DNA of 64,000 nt from Jatrophihabitans sp035642535 (GCA_035642535.1 DASQSE010000150.1:31547-95546); one strand, 5' to 3'; counted from the first letter of the stretch, positions 1 through 8,874 are shown. Translations and numbers: made by a program. The notes: generated by a model not told the origin, from the sequence alone.

Positions 1-669
1 TCGCCGGACGGCCGTCGCGAACTGGCCTGGACTACGTCGTGGGGCTCTTCCACCCGGATGGTCGGCGGTGTGATCATGGTGCACGGCGACGACGACGGAC
101 TGCGCATCCCGCCCGCGCTCGCGCCCACCCAGGTCGTGGTCATCGCGATCAAGGCCGACGCAGTCGACGCAGTAGCCAAGATCGCTGCCGAACTGCGCGA
201 CGCCGGGCTGCGGGTCGCGGTCGACGACCGCGCCGACCTCCCGTTCGGCCGGCGCGCGGTCGATTGGGAGCTCAAGGGGGTGCCGCTGCGCGTGGAGGTC
301 GGGCCGCGCGACCTCGAGGCGAACGTCGCCACGCTGGTGCGGCGGCTCTTCGGCGGCAAGGCGCCGGTCCCGCTCGGTGAGCTGACCGGGCGCCTCACCC
401 GGCTGGTCGAGGACGAGCAGCAGGCGATGCTCGATGCGGCGCGCACCGAACGCGACGCGCGGATCGCCGATGTGTCAACGGTCCAGGACGCGGCCGCCGC
501 TGTCGCCGACGGCTGGGCCCGGCTGCCCTGGGCCGAGGTGGGCGAGGACGGGGAGGACGCGCTGGCCCGGCTCGGCGTCACCGTGCGGTGCCTGCAACGT
601 CCCGACGGCTCGGTGCCCGACAGCGACACCGAGCCCGATCTCGTCGCCTACGTCGGCCGCGCGTACTGA
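1..669 (+). CDS. proS: Prolyl-tRNA synthetase, C-terminal part (5' end outside window)
   Basis: Class II aminoacyl-tRNA synthetase that charges tRNA-Pro in the cytoplasm. The reading frame is open from base 1, so the gene starts upstream of the window; a Met at base 58 is internal. The visible 222 residues begin inside the last catalytic motif (TSWGSSTRMVGG, then MVHGDDDGLRIPP), followed by the anticodon-binding domain (APTQVVVIAI onwards) and the zinc-binding-like C-terminal domain ending in VAYVGRAY. This arrangement is that of the compact archaeal/eukaryote-like ProS without an editing insert. Ends 16 bp from the convergent MFS gene; a small GC hairpin (GGGCG-T-CGCCC) lies in the gap. Family assignment is secure; the type is inferred from motif spacing. 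Confidence 0.93.
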   Translation, partial: SPDGRRELAWTTSWGSSTRMVGGVIMVHGDDDGLRIPPALAPTQVVVIAIKADAVDAVAKIAAELRDAGLRVAVDDRADLPFGRRAVDWELKGVPLRVEVGPRDLEANVATLVRRLFGGKAPVPLGELTGRLTRLVEDEQQAMLDAARTERDARIADVSTVQDAAAAVADGWARLPWAEVGEDGEDALARLGVTVRCLQRPDGSVPDSDTEPDLVAYVGRAY

Positions 670-685
670 TTGGGCGTCGCCCGGA

Positions 686-1936
686 TCAGACGGTGACGGG
701 CACGGCCGGCGGGACAGCGCGCTCGGGCAGATCGCGCAGCCGGCGCACCGGGCTGGCCAGAATCGCCAGGCAGGCGGCGGCATGCACGGCAGCGAGCACT
801 GCAATACCGGCGCGCAGGCCGAGCGAGCTGCCGAGCCAGCCAGCGACCACGCCGGCGATCGGCATGGTGCCGAAGTTGACCGCCTGCGCCGATGTCACGA
901 CCCGTCCCATCAACTCCGCCGGGATGTAGGCCAGCCGCCATCCGGCGCGGATGACGTTGAGCGCCACGACCGTGCCCGCCACGCCAACCTCGCCCGCGAC
1001 GATCAGCGCCAAGCCGGCACCAGCGCCGCCGAACGGCACGAGCAGCACGACCATCGCGCCGAGTTGGAAGACTACGTTGGCGCGCGCACTGCCGAGCCGC
1101 CGTGCGGCGCGGTCGGCGATCGCGGCACCGATCACCCCGCCGGCGCTGCCCGCCATGAACACCGCACCAACTGCGCCTGGCTCGAGGCCGACGTTCCGGA
1201 CGAGGAAGAGGACGAGCAGTGTCTCCAATCCGGTCAGGCCGAAGTTCGAGAGGCCGCCGAGGACGATGAACCAGCGCAGGTATCGATCCCGGGCGACGAA
1301 GCGCATGCCTGCCCGGATGCGCGTGCCGAGCCGCTCGTGCTGCTCGCGAGTGCCGGGTGAGTCGACCTTGAGCCGGCTAAGGCAGCAGGCCGATACGAGG
1401 AAGCTGGCCGCGTCGACGACCAATCCGGTCGCCGCGGACAGCCATTGCGCGAGCAGACCACCGAGCCCCGGGCCGGCGACGTTGGCCGCCGACTCGGTGC
1501 CGGTCAGCCGGGCGTTCGCGCCGACGTACTGCTCGGGCGCGACCACCACGCCGATCAGGCGCGGGTAGGCGGCGCGGAAGAACACGGTGGCCGCGCCGGT
1601 CACGCCCGCGACGACGTAGAGCTGACCGAGCGTCAAGGCGTCCAGCGCGGCCGCGATCGGCACCGATCCCATTGCGGCCGCAGACACCAGGTCGGCCGTG
1701 AGCATGGTGCGCCGCGCCGACCAGCCGTCGACCCAGGCCCCGGCAGGCAATCCGATGAGCAGCCACGGCACCCAGGCGGTCGCGGTGAGGAGGCCGAGCC
1801 CGGTGGGGCCGACGTGCAGCGTCGTGATCGCCAGCAGCGGCAGGAGTAGCCCGGAGGTCGCGGTGCCGAGCAGGCTGACACCCTCGCCGAACCAGAGCAC
1901 GCCGAAGCCGCGGCCGCCGAGCATGCGGGCGCTCAC
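686..1936 (-). CDS. MFS transporter, EntS/MFS_3-like exporter
   Basis: Predicted 12-helix major facilitator, about 416 residues, probably a drug or siderophore exporter in the plasma membrane. The frame stays open far upstream over the regulator gene, but protein-like sequence begins at VSARMLGGRGFGVLWFGEG. I place the start at a GTG at 1936, which overlaps the ArsR stop as GTGA; an ATG at 1924 is the alternative. The loop between helices 2 and 3 (GAWVDGWSARR) fits the MFS signature region. It is the second gene of a regulator-transporter operon, so its expression should follow the ArsR-type protein and its upstream palindromes. Substrate cannot be read from sequence. Confidence 0.85.
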   Translation of the reverse strand: MSARMLGGRGFGVLWFGEGVSLLGTATSGLLLPLLAITTLHVGPTGLGLLTATAWVPWLLIGLPAGAWVDGWSARRTMLTADLVSAAAMGSVPIAAALDALTLGQLYVVAGVTGAATVFFRAAYPRLIGVVVAPEQYVGANARLTGTESAANVAGPGLGGLLAQWLSAATGLVVDAASFLVSACCLSRLKVDSPGTREQHERLGTRIRAGMRFVARDRYLRWFIVLGGLSNFGLTGLETLLVLFLVRNVGLEPGAVGAVFMAGSAGGVIGAAIADRAARRLGSARANVVFQLGAMVVLLVPFGGAGAGLALIVAGEVGVAGTVVALNVIRAGWRLAYIPAELMGRVVTSAQAVNFGTMPIAGVVAGWLGSSLGLRAGIAVLAAVHAAACLAILASPVRRLRDLPERAVPPAVPVTV

Positions 1937-2505
1937 GGCCGTGCCGGGAAGCCGCGGGCGAACATGAACACGCTCTTGCGCTCGGCCCCGTCGTCCGGGA
2001 TCTCGCGCCGTCGCCACCGGCGCAGCAGCCCGGTCACCTCGTCCGAGAGTTCGCGCAGTTCGTCCTGCGAGAGCCGCAGCCAGCCCTGCGAGGCGAACGC
2101 GGCGTGCTCCCAACCTGGATCGTCGCCGGCGTGATCGAGCCAATCGCGCGCCAGCGTGGTCTGGCGGGACAGGTTGAGCGACTCGGCCGCGACCGTGATC
2201 GCCTCGTTCGCCGGACCCTCGGCCATCTCCGCGCGGCTCCATTGCCAGCCCTCCGCGACCAGCCCCCACCACCGCTCGCGGCGATCCTTGGCCAGCTCCG
2301 GCACCTCCCGGACGAACCCGGCGCCGGCCAGCACCTTCATGTGGTGGCTCACGCTGCCGACCGCCACGCCGACGTGCTCGGCGAGCTGGGACGCCGTGGC
2401 CGGGCCGTCCACCCGCAACACGTCCAGCAGCCTGGTACGGACCGGATTGGCGAGGACGGCGAGGACCTCGGGCTCGGTGATCGTGCGGACCTGCGACTCC
2501 GACAT
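1933..2505 (-). CDS. ArsR/HTH_20-type winged-helix regulator
   Basis: Cytoplasmic transcription regulator of 190 residues. Residues about 10-85 form a winged helix (PVRTRLLDVLRVDGPATASQLAEHVGVAVGSVSHHMKVL, here split by the recognition helix GSVSHHMKVL) typical of ArsR-like proteins that see small molecules rather than metals; no metal-binding Cys/His motif is present. The C-terminal 100 residues are helical and rich in Trp and Arg, a likely dimer and ligand domain. It overlaps the MFS gene by four bases (GTGA), so the two are translationally coupled, and it probably represses its own operon through the palindromes at 2516-2552. Confidence 0.85.
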   Translation of the reverse strand: MSESQVRTITEPEVLAVLANPVRTRLLDVLRVDGPATASQLAEHVGVAVGSVSHHMKVLAGAGFVREVPELAKDRRERWWGLVAEGWQWSRAEMAEGPANEAITVAAESLNLSRQTTLARDWLDHAGDDPGWEHAAFASQGWLRLSQDELRELSDEVTGLLRRWRRREIPDDGAERKSVFMFARGFPARP

Positions 2506-2515
2506 ACCGGGGACG

Positions 2516-2552
2516 CTAGTCCTACAAGACTAGTTGCACAAGCGTTCTTGTG
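2516..2552 (-). promoter_or_regulatory. Paired palindromes upstream of the ArsR-MFS operon
   Basis: Two perfect inverted repeats lie 11-47 bp upstream of the regulator start: CTAGTC-N6-GACTAG (2516-2533) and CACAAG-N4-CTTGTG (2537-2552). The motif ACAAG also occurs between the arms of the first one. The position, over the expected promoter and start of transcription, suits an autoregulatory operator. It also lies only 11 bp from the stop of the upstream dppDF gene (2563). Confidence 0.6.
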
Positions 2553-2562
2553 TAATTCTCCC

Positions 2563-4698
2563 TCAGTCGTCGCCGAGCGACAGTTCGGCCGCGCGGTGGC
2601 AGCGCGCGAGGTGCCCCGGCGCGTGGGTGTCGAGTTCCGGGCGTTCGGTCTTGCAGCGTTCGACTGCGTACGGGCAGCGTCGCTGGAAGTAGCAGCCGGC
2701 GTGCGTGTCGCCGGGCAGCAGCCCGGCCTGCCGCGGGATGTTGAAGCGCGCCCGCGTGGCGGGGTCGGGTTTGGGGATGGCGGCAAGTAGCGCCGCGGTG
2801 TACGGGTGTTTGGGCGCCTGCAGGATCTGCTCGGTATCGCCGACCTCGACGACCTGTCCCGCGTACATAACGCAGATGCGGTCGCTGATATGGCTGACGA
2901 CGCTGAGGTCGTGCGAGACGAACAGATAGGTCAAGCCGAGTTGGTCCTGCAGTTCCATGAGCAGGTTGAGGATCTGCGCCTGCACCGAGACGTCGAGGGC
3001 GGAGACCGGTTCGTCGGCGACGACGAGTCGTGGGTTGAGCGCGAGCGCCCGCGCGATGCCGATGCGCTGCCGTTGACCGCCGCTGAACGCGTGCGGATAT
3101 CGGTGGAGGTACTCCGGACGAAGTCCGACGAGCTTGAGCAGTTCACCCACGCGATCGATGCGCTCGTTGCGGTTCTTCATGCCGTCGAGCAGCAGCGGCT
3201 CGCTGATGATGTCGAAGATCGACATGCGCGGATTGAGTGACGAGTACGGGTCCTGGAAGACCATTTGGATCTCGCGCCGCAGTGGGCGCAACGCCTTCTT
3301 CGACAGCCGGGCCAGATCGAGTTCCTTGCCCGCTGCGGTGCGGTAGCGGATCTGGCCGGCGCGTGGCTGCACGGCGCGCAGGATGCAGCGCGACACCGTC
3401 GTCTTGCCCGAGCCGCTCTCGCCGACCAGGGCGAGTGTCTCGCCGGGCCGGAGGTCGAAGCTGACGTCCTCGACGGCCTGCACGGTGCCGCGTGACTTGC
3501 CGAGCCGTCGGCCCTGGAGCGCGTACTCCTTGGCGAGGTCGCGGACGACGAGCACCGGCTCGGCGGTTGCTCCGTCATCCGCAGCGGATGCGTGGCGAAG
3601 TTCGGCAACTGCCGGAACCGGATGACCCGCGCCGTTGGCGCTGCGGCCGAGCAGCGAGTCGTCCAGATGGCAGGCCACCTCGTGCCCGCTGACGAGGAAC
3701 CGCGGCTCAGGTTCGCTCTCGTTGCACACCCCGGGCATGGCGAACATGCACCGGGTGTGGAACGAGCAGCCGGCCGGTCGGTTGAACGGGTGCGGCACCG
3801 CGCCGTAGATCGTGCTGAGTCGCTGCCGCGCCGTCTCGTGCCGGCTCGGGATCGACTGGAGCAGCGCGTGCGTGTAGGGGTGCTTCGGATGGGCGAAGAT
3901 CTCCTCCACCGGCCCACGCTCCACGACCCGGCCCAGGTACATGATCGCGACGTCGTCGGCCATCTGCGCGATCACCCCGAGGTCGTGGGTGATCAGGATC
4001 ATCGCCAGCCCGGTGTTGTCCTGCAGATCGCGGACGAGATCGAGGATCTGCGCCTGGGTGATCACGTCGAGTGCCGTCGTCGGCTCGTCCAGGATGAGCA
4101 ATCGCGGGTCGCCGGCCAGCGCCATGGCGATCATCGCGCGCTGCAGCAGCCCGCCGGACAGCTGCCACGGGTAGGCGTCCAGCCGCCGCTCCGGATCCGG
4201 GATGCGCACCATCTCCAGCAGTTCGATGGCCCGCTCTCGCACCTGCTCCTTGGTCCGTTGGCCGTGAATGCGGATCGCTTCGAAGATCTGGTCGCCGATC
4301 GTGTGCACGGGACTGAACGACGTCATCGGCTCTTGGAACACGAGTCCGATCTCGCCGCCGCGCACCTCGCGCAGCGCGCGACTCTCGACCGGCAACTTCG
4401 CGAGGTCTACGTAGCTCCCGTTGCGGCGCAGCAGGATCTCGCCGTCCACGAGCTTGCCGGGCCTGTCGACGATGCGCAGGATCGACCGAGCGGTCACACT
4501 CTTGCCACAGCCGGTCTCGCCCACGATGCCGAGCGTGCGTCCCGCGTAGATGTCGAAGGAGACCCCGTCGACCGCGCGGGTCGTGCCTTCGTGGCCGAAG
4601 AAGTGCGTCTTGAGGTTGCGGACCGACACGAGCGGATCGGCGGCCGCCTCGGCGGTCCCGGTCGGCTCAGCCGGATCGGTCATGCTCGCGGCGCTCAT
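2563..4698 (-). CDS. Dipeptide/oligopeptide ABC transporter, fused ATPases (DppD-DppF)
   Basis: One 711-residue protein carries both nucleotide-binding domains of a peptide importer. NBD1: Walker A GETGCGKS at residues 60-67, signature LSGGLLQRAMIA, Walker B LLILDEPTT, switch THDL. NBD2: Walker A GESGSGKT, signature FSGGQRQRIGIA, Walker B LVVADEPVSALD, switch SHDL. Each NBD ends with the Cys-rich oligopeptide-transporter tail (CSFHTRC and CYFQRRCPYAVERC). The NBD1 signature has Leu-Leu where MRQ or QRQ is usual, which may make that ATP site the weaker one. Start ATG at 4698 overlaps the dppC stop (ATGA); the longer open frame upstream is the dppC shadow. Last gene of dppB-dppC-dppDF. Fused peptide-importer ATPases are common in actinobacteria. 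Confidence 0.93.
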   Translation of the reverse strand: MSAASMTDPAEPTGTAEAAADPLVSVRNLKTHFFGHEGTTRAVDGVSFDIYAGRTLGIVGETGCGKSVTARSILRIVDRPGKLVDGEILLRRNGSYVDLAKLPVESRALREVRGGEIGLVFQEPMTSFSPVHTIGDQIFEAIRIHGQRTKEQVRERAIELLEMVRIPDPERRLDAYPWQLSGGLLQRAMIAMALAGDPRLLILDEPTTALDVITQAQILDLVRDLQDNTGLAMILITHDLGVIAQMADDVAIMYLGRVVERGPVEEIFAHPKHPYTHALLQSIPSRHETARQRLSTIYGAVPHPFNRPAGCSFHTRCMFAMPGVCNESEPEPRFLVSGHEVACHLDDSLLGRSANGAGHPVPAVAELRHASAADDGATAEPVLVVRDLAKEYALQGRRLGKSRGTVQAVEDVSFDLRPGETLALVGESGSGKTTVSRCILRAVQPRAGQIRYRTAAGKELDLARLSKKALRPLRREIQMVFQDPYSSLNPRMSIFDIISEPLLLDGMKNRNERIDRVGELLKLVGLRPEYLHRYPHAFSGGQRQRIGIARALALNPRLVVADEPVSALDVSVQAQILNLLMELQDQLGLTYLFVSHDLSVVSHISDRICVMYAGQVVEVGDTEQILQAPKHPYTAALLAAIPKPDPATRARFNIPRQAGLLPGDTHAGCYFQRRCPYAVERCKTERPELDTHAPGHLARCHRAAELSLGDD

Positions 4699-5882
4699 GA
4701 CTCGTACGGGTCCGCGGCGTCGCGCAGCCCGTCTCCGACGAAGTTGAACGCGAGGATGGCCAGCACCACCGGGATGACCGGGATCAGCAGCCACGGCGAG
4801 AGCGCGACCGATTGGATGTTCTGTGCCTGTTGCAGCATGACTCCCCAGGACACGGCTGGATCCCGGAGCCCGAGGCCGAGGAAGCTCAGTGAGGTTTCCG
4901 CGACGATCATCAGCGGGATCGCCAGCGTCGTCGCCGCGATGATGTGGCTGGTGAACAACGGCATCATGTGCTTGAAGATGAGCCGACGCGGCCGGGCGCC
5001 GACCAGTTCGGCGGCGAGGATGAAGTCCTCGTCGCGTACTTGTAGGAAGCGGCCGCGCACGACGCGGGCAAGTTCGGTCCACGCGATGAGCGAGATGATG
5101 ATCGTGATCGCGAAGTAGCTGCGCAGCACGCTCCAGTCGCGTGGCATCGCCGCGGCCAACCCCATCCAGAGCGGGATCGTCGGCAGCGAGCGGATGATCT
5201 CGATGACGCGCTGGATCACCGTGTCCACCCAGCCGCCGTAGTAGCCGGAGAGACCGCCGAGCAGCATTCCGAGCGCCACGCTGATGACCACCCCGGCCAG
5301 CCCGATGAACAGCGAGGTCCGGGTCGCGATGATCAGCCGGGAGAACACGTCCCGGCCGTACGCGTCGCTGCCCAGGACGAACAGCGACTTTCCTGCGGGC
5401 GCCCCACTTGTGCCGATGAGATGGATGTCGGTGCTGAACAACCCGAACAGCTTGTAGCGGTAGCCGTGCGCGAAGAAGTGCACCGCGATCGACTTGCTGG
5501 TGTCCGGTGCGTAGTGGGCTTCCAGCGAGATCGGATCGCGGGTCACCGTCAACGGGTGCACGTGCAGCGCGATGCCCTGCGGCGGCACCAGCAGGTGCGA
5601 ACTGTCCGACAAGTTCGGGTCGGCGTAGGCGAAGAAGTCCGCCCCGATTGCGACGAGGTAGAAGAGCACGAGGACGACGGCGCCGGCCATCGCGAGCTTG
5701 TGCCGCTTGAAGCGCCACCAGATCAGCCGCCGCTGGCTGGCAACCGAAATGCGATCGTCACTGCCGGCTTCCTCGGCGAGCGGCGGCACCGCCGGCACGA
5801 TCGCCGGCTCGGCGACCGCGTCGGTCGGCGGCTGCACCGTTGCGGTCGCGGTTGCGTCGAGTTCCACCTGGTTATCCGGCAT
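4695..5882 (-). CDS. dppC: Peptide ABC transporter permease, DppC/OppC type
   Basis: Inner-membrane permease, 395 residues. An unusually long charged and Ala/Pro-rich cytoplasmic N-terminus (about 50 residues) precedes the OppC_N segment (RRLIWWRFKRHKLAMAGAVVL), then a large extracytoplasmic loop of roughly 100 residues before the five-helix core. The coupling motif that docks on the ATPase (VRGRFLQVRDEDFILAAELVGA) is clear. It overlaps dppB by 11 bp and dppDF by 4 bp, so it is co-translated with both. Role: pore half for di/oligopeptide or related solute import. The solute is unknown because no binding-protein gene is next to it. Confidence 0.92.
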   Translation of the reverse strand: MPDNQVELDATATATVQPPTDAVAEPAIVPAVPPLAEEAGSDDRISVASQRRLIWWRFKRHKLAMAGAVVLVLFYLVAIGADFFAYADPNLSDSSHLLVPPQGIALHVHPLTVTRDPISLEAHYAPDTSKSIAVHFFAHGYRYKLFGLFSTDIHLIGTSGAPAGKSLFVLGSDAYGRDVFSRLIIATRTSLFIGLAGVVISVALGMLLGGLSGYYGGWVDTVIQRVIEIIRSLPTIPLWMGLAAAMPRDWSVLRSYFAITIIISLIAWTELARVVRGRFLQVRDEDFILAAELVGARPRRLIFKHMMPLFTSHIIAATTLAIPLMIVAETSLSFLGLGLRDPAVSWGVMLQQAQNIQSVALSPWLLIPVIPVVLAILAFNFVGDGLRDAADPYES

Positions 5883-6864
5883 GGCGTATCCGCGGGTCGA
5901 GCCACATCAGCAGCAAATCGGAGATCAGCGTGCCCACTACGGTGAGCGCGCCGACGAGCAGGATGATCGCGCCGGCCAGGAACATGTCCTGTGCCTGGAG
6001 CGCGGCAAGTAGGGTCGGGCCGACGGTCGGCAGGCTCAACACGACCGACACGATGATGCTGCCCGAGATCAGCTGCGAGGACAGGATGCTGATGTAACTC
6101 GCCATCGGGTTCATCGCGACGCGCACCGGATACTTGCGGATCAGCTGTCGTTCGCGCAGTCCCTTCGCGCGCGCTGTTACGACGTACGGCTTGCCGAGTT
6201 CGTCCAGCAGGTTCGCGCGCATGATGCGCATCAGCTGGGCGGTGCCGGCGGCCCCGAGAATGAGCGACGGAATGATCAGGTGCTGACTCAGATCAAGCAG
6301 CTTGGCGAGGCTCCACGGGGCCGTTTGGTACTGCTGCGAATACAACCCGCCCACGCTCCAGCCGAACCAGGAGAATGCGACGTACATCAGCGCGAGCGCC
6401 AGCAGGAAGTTCGGGATGGCCAGCCCGAGAAAACCCAGGAACGTCAACGCGTAGTCGCCGATCGAATACCGCCGCACCGCGCAGTAGACGCCGATCGGAA
6501 TCGCGACCACCCAGGTGAACACCAACGCGGCCAGCGCGACGATCGCGGTCAGCAGCATCCGCTCGCTCAGCACGTCCGCGACCGGGCGCTGTAGCTGAAG
6601 CGACATCCCGAGGTTGCCGTGCAGCACCTGGTTCATCCACTTCAGGTACTGCATGTACAGCGGCTGATCCAGGCCGTAGTCGGCGCGGATCTGCGCGGCC
6701 GACTGGCCGGCGGCGGCGCCGCCGTTCGCCGACACCCGAGCTAGGTACGACGTCGCGAAGTCACCGGGCGGCAGCTGGATGATCACGAAGCTCAGCACCG
6801 AGATCACCCAAAGCGTGAACACCCCGAGCGCGGTCCGACGAGCGATGAACCTCAGCATCGTCAC
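5872..6864 (-). CDS. dppB: Peptide ABC transporter permease, DppB/OppB type
   Basis: Inner-membrane permease, 330 residues, beginning MTMLRFIARRTALGV with the first helix GVFTLWVISVLSFVIIQLPPGD, the standard DppB opening including the PPGD motif. The coupling segment reads MRANLLDELGKPYVVTARAKGL. It is first in the three-gene operon; a second ATG six bases in is possible. The 166 bp upstream contain no solute-binding-protein gene, only an inverted repeat and a direct repeat, so the importer must use a binding protein encoded elsewhere. Confidence 0.93.
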   Translation of the reverse strand: MTMLRFIARRTALGVFTLWVISVLSFVIIQLPPGDFATSYLARVSANGGAAAGQSAAQIRADYGLDQPLYMQYLKWMNQVLHGNLGMSLQLQRPVADVLSERMLLTAIVALAALVFTWVVAIPIGVYCAVRRYSIGDYALTFLGFLGLAIPNFLLALALMYVAFSWFGWSVGGLYSQQYQTAPWSLAKLLDLSQHLIIPSLILGAAGTAQLMRIMRANLLDELGKPYVVTARAKGLRERQLIRKYPVRVAMNPMASYISILSSQLISGSIIVSVVLSLPTVGPTLLAALQAQDMFLAGAIILLVGALTVVGTLISDLLLMWLDPRIRHAG

Positions 6865-6890
6865 CTATTCCTTGCCGGCAGGGTTGACGA

Positions 6891-6911
6891 TCTCGATTTT
6901 CGATATCGAGA
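6891..6911 (-). promoter_or_regulatory. Inverted repeat upstream of dppB
   Basis: TCTCGAT-N7-ATCGAGA, perfect 7-bp arms, starts 27 bp upstream of the dppB ATG in a locally AT-rich patch. A good candidate operator for the peptide importer; the bound regulator is unknown. Confidence 0.5.
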
Positions 6912-6964
6912 GATGTTATGTCCGCCGCATTGGAGTGTCAAGGTGCGCCTGACACGTCGAGACG

Positions 6965-7000
6965 GGCAGACCATTTCACCCGTCGCCGGCAGACCATTTC
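6965..7000. repeat. 13-bp direct repeat, 23-bp period
   Basis: GGCAGACCATTTC occurs at 6965-6977 and again at 6988-7000. It lies between dppB and the quinone reductase gene, with no gene around it. Short tandem repeats of this sort occur at insertion-sequence termini, so this may be a remnant, but no transposase fragment was seen beside it. It could also be a pair of binding sites. Confidence 0.55.
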
Positions 7001-7030
7001 GCGGCGGCGCTCGACCGCCGCGCGGACCGA

Positions 7031-8008
7031 TCAGGCCACGGTCAGGAGCAACTTGCCCGTTGTCCGACCGCTGCCCAGCGCCTCGTGGGCGGTGGACGCG
7101 TCGGCGAGCGGATAGGTGTGCGCGACGCGCACCTTCAAGTCGCCGCCGGTGATCCAGTCGAACAGTTCGGTGGCGCGGCTGAGCAGTTGCGCGCGGTTCG
7201 TCACGTACTGCTGGACCGAGGCTTGGGTGAGGAACCGGCCGCCGCCGTGCGAAAGGTCGTGCGTATGGAACGGCGGCACAGCCCCGCTCGACTGGCCGAA
7301 CAGAATCAGGTATCCCAGCGGGCGCAGCGCGGCGAGGCTGCCCTCGAACGTGTCCCGCCCGACGCCGTCGTACACGACGTCGACGCCGCGGCCGTCGGTC
7401 AGCTCGCGCACCGCGTCCGGGAAGTGCTCAACGGTGCGCACGATGACGTCGCTGGCGCCGGCCTTGCGGGCGACCTCGACCTTGTCCGAGCTCGACACCG
7501 TGCCGATGACCCGGGCACCGCGCGCGGTCGCGATCTGGGTGAGCAGGCTGCCCAGCCCGCCAGCGGCCGAATGCACCAGGCAGGTCTCGCCGGCCTTGAC
7601 CGGATAGGCCGAGCAGGCGAATGCATGCGCGGTCAGGCCTTGCAGCATCACGGCCGCGGCCAGCTGATTCTCGATCACGTCCGGCAGCGGGACGAGTGCG
7701 TCGGCGGACACCAGGGCATGGGTGGCGTAGGAGCCCTGCTGCATCTGCCACCCGACCCGCGCCCCGGGATCGACACCCGGAACGGCCGTGTCCGGCCCCA
7801 GCGCCTCCACCACTCCGGCGCCCTCGTTGCCCAACGTGATCGGCAGCGTGCACGGCTTGTCACCGGTTCGCTGCCGGACGTCGTAGAAGTTGACACCCGA
7901 GGTGGCCACCCGGACCAGCACCTGCCCCCGTCCAGGTGTCGGGGTCGGCAGTGTCTCCAGCTGCATGACCTCCGGGCCGCCGTGCTGGTGAACTCTGATC
8001 GCCTCCAC
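7031..8008 (-). CDS. NADPH:quinone reductase-like MDR oxidoreductase
   Basis: Zinc-independent medium-chain reductase of 325 residues, probably reducing quinones or enones with NADPH. N-terminal GroES-like domain (GRGQVLVRVATSGVNFYDV), the quinone-reductase stretch NEGAGVVEALGP, then the Rossmann motif AAGGLGSLL near residue 150 and GRGVDVVYDGVG. No catalytic zinc Cys/His or structural four-Cys motif is present, as expected for Qor. The start is GTG at 8008 behind GAGGAGG at 8013-8019. Only 9 bp follow the dapB-like gene, so the two are likely co-transcribed. Confidence 0.9.
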   Translation of the reverse strand: MEAIRVHQHGGPEVMQLETLPTPTPGRGQVLVRVATSGVNFYDVRQRTGDKPCTLPITLGNEGAGVVEALGPDTAVPGVDPGARVGWQMQQGSYATHALVSADALVPLPDVIENQLAAAVMLQGLTAHAFACSAYPVKAGETCLVHSAAGGLGSLLTQIATARGARVIGTVSSSDKVEVARKAGASDVIVRTVEHFPDAVRELTDGRGVDVVYDGVGRDTFEGSLAALRPLGYLILFGQSSGAVPPFHTHDLSHGGGRFLTQASVQQYVTNRAQLLSRATELFDWITGGDLKVRVAHTYPLADASTAHEALGSGRTTGKLLLTVA

Positions 8009-8017
8009 GAACCCTCC

Positions 8018-8851
8018 TCAGGCCCCGGTCGCGGCTGCCGCCGCGGCCACCCGGACGTCTTGTCGGTCTTGCTCGAGGCCGATCACGTCGCCGAAGCCGC
8101 GGATCAGGCCGACTCGGTCGGTCTGGACGACCTCATGCACGGCGCGCGCCACGAACGGCACGAACGCGTCGCGCGAGACGTCGGTCTGCCGGACCGTCAG
8201 CACCTCGCCGCCGCCGGCGAACGTCACCTCGTTCCAGCCGAGGATCGCGGGCAGCCGGATCGCATGGATCCGCACGCCGCCCTCGAGCCCGCCGCGCACC
8301 TCGCTGACGGTCTCGTGTTCCGACGGGTGATCGACGAGATCCTCGCCGTGTGCCGCGCGGATCTGGCGGGCCAACTCCCACGCGGTGCCTGACGGCGCAT
8401 CGGCCTTCGTCGCGTGATGCGCTTCGAGGACGGTTGCGCTCTCCATGTAGTGCGCGGCGAGCCGACAGAAATGCATCATGAGTGCCCCGCCGAGCGTGAA
8501 CTGCGATGCCCAGATCGCCGGGATGCCTTTGTCGCGTGCCGCATCGTCGACGGCTTGCAGCGCTTCATCGCTCAGCCCGGAGGTTCCGCTGACCGGCCGA
8601 ACGCCGGCCTCGATCGCAGTCAACAGCAACGGCACAGCCGCGTGCGCGATGGTGAAGTCGACCAGCACGTCGGCGTCGGCGAGCAGTGCGGACGTGTTCG
8701 GGTCGTCGCGATGCAATCTGCCGACGACTTCGATGCCCTGATGGTGCGGGAGACCCGCCGCCATGACCTTGCCCATCTTGCCGTTGGCGCCGGCGACGAC
8801 GACGCGGATGTTGGACTGCAGATTGCCGTTGCCGGTCGCGGTATCGGTCAT
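8018..8851 (-). CDS. DapB-like dihydrodipicolinate reductase family protein
   Basis: 277 residues. The N-terminal Rossmann domain has AGANGKMGK, as in DapB, and the catalytic stretch EAHHATKADAPSGTA keeps the His-His and the Lys of the family. The segment ASQFTLGGALMM aligns with the DapB A-P-N-F-(S/A)-(I/L)-G loop but has Gln in place of the invariant Asn. The 20-residue N-terminal and 25-residue alanine-rich C-terminal tails are also atypical; housekeeping actinobacterial DapB is about 245-250 residues. It pairs with a quinone reductase rather than with lysine genes. It may be a paralogue with another substrate rather than the lysine-pathway enzyme. Confidence 0.8.
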   Translation of the reverse strand: MTDTATGNGNLQSNIRVVVAGANGKMGKVMAAGLPHHQGIEVVGRLHRDDPNTSALLADADVLVDFTIAHAAVPLLLTAIEAGVRPVSGTSGLSDEALQAVDDAARDKGIPAIWASQFTLGGALMMHFCRLAAHYMESATVLEAHHATKADAPSGTAWELARQIRAAHGEDLVDHPSEHETVSEVRGGLEGGVRIHAIRLPAILGWNEVTFAGGGEVLTVRQTDVSRDAFVPFVARAVHEVVQTDRVGLIRGFGDVIGLEQDRQDVRVAAAAAATGA

Positions 8852-8874
8852 GCCAATACCCTAACACGATATCG

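Noticed and set aside
3592..5118. 508-residue plus-strand open frame across dppDF/dppC
   Set aside because: Composition is typical of antisense frames in GC-rich genes and the minus strand has clear ABC genes.
2563..5718. Single 1051-residue open frame on the minus strand
   Set aside because: Its first two-fifths is a shadow of dppC in another frame; only the part from 4698 has ABC motifs and a coupled ATGA start.
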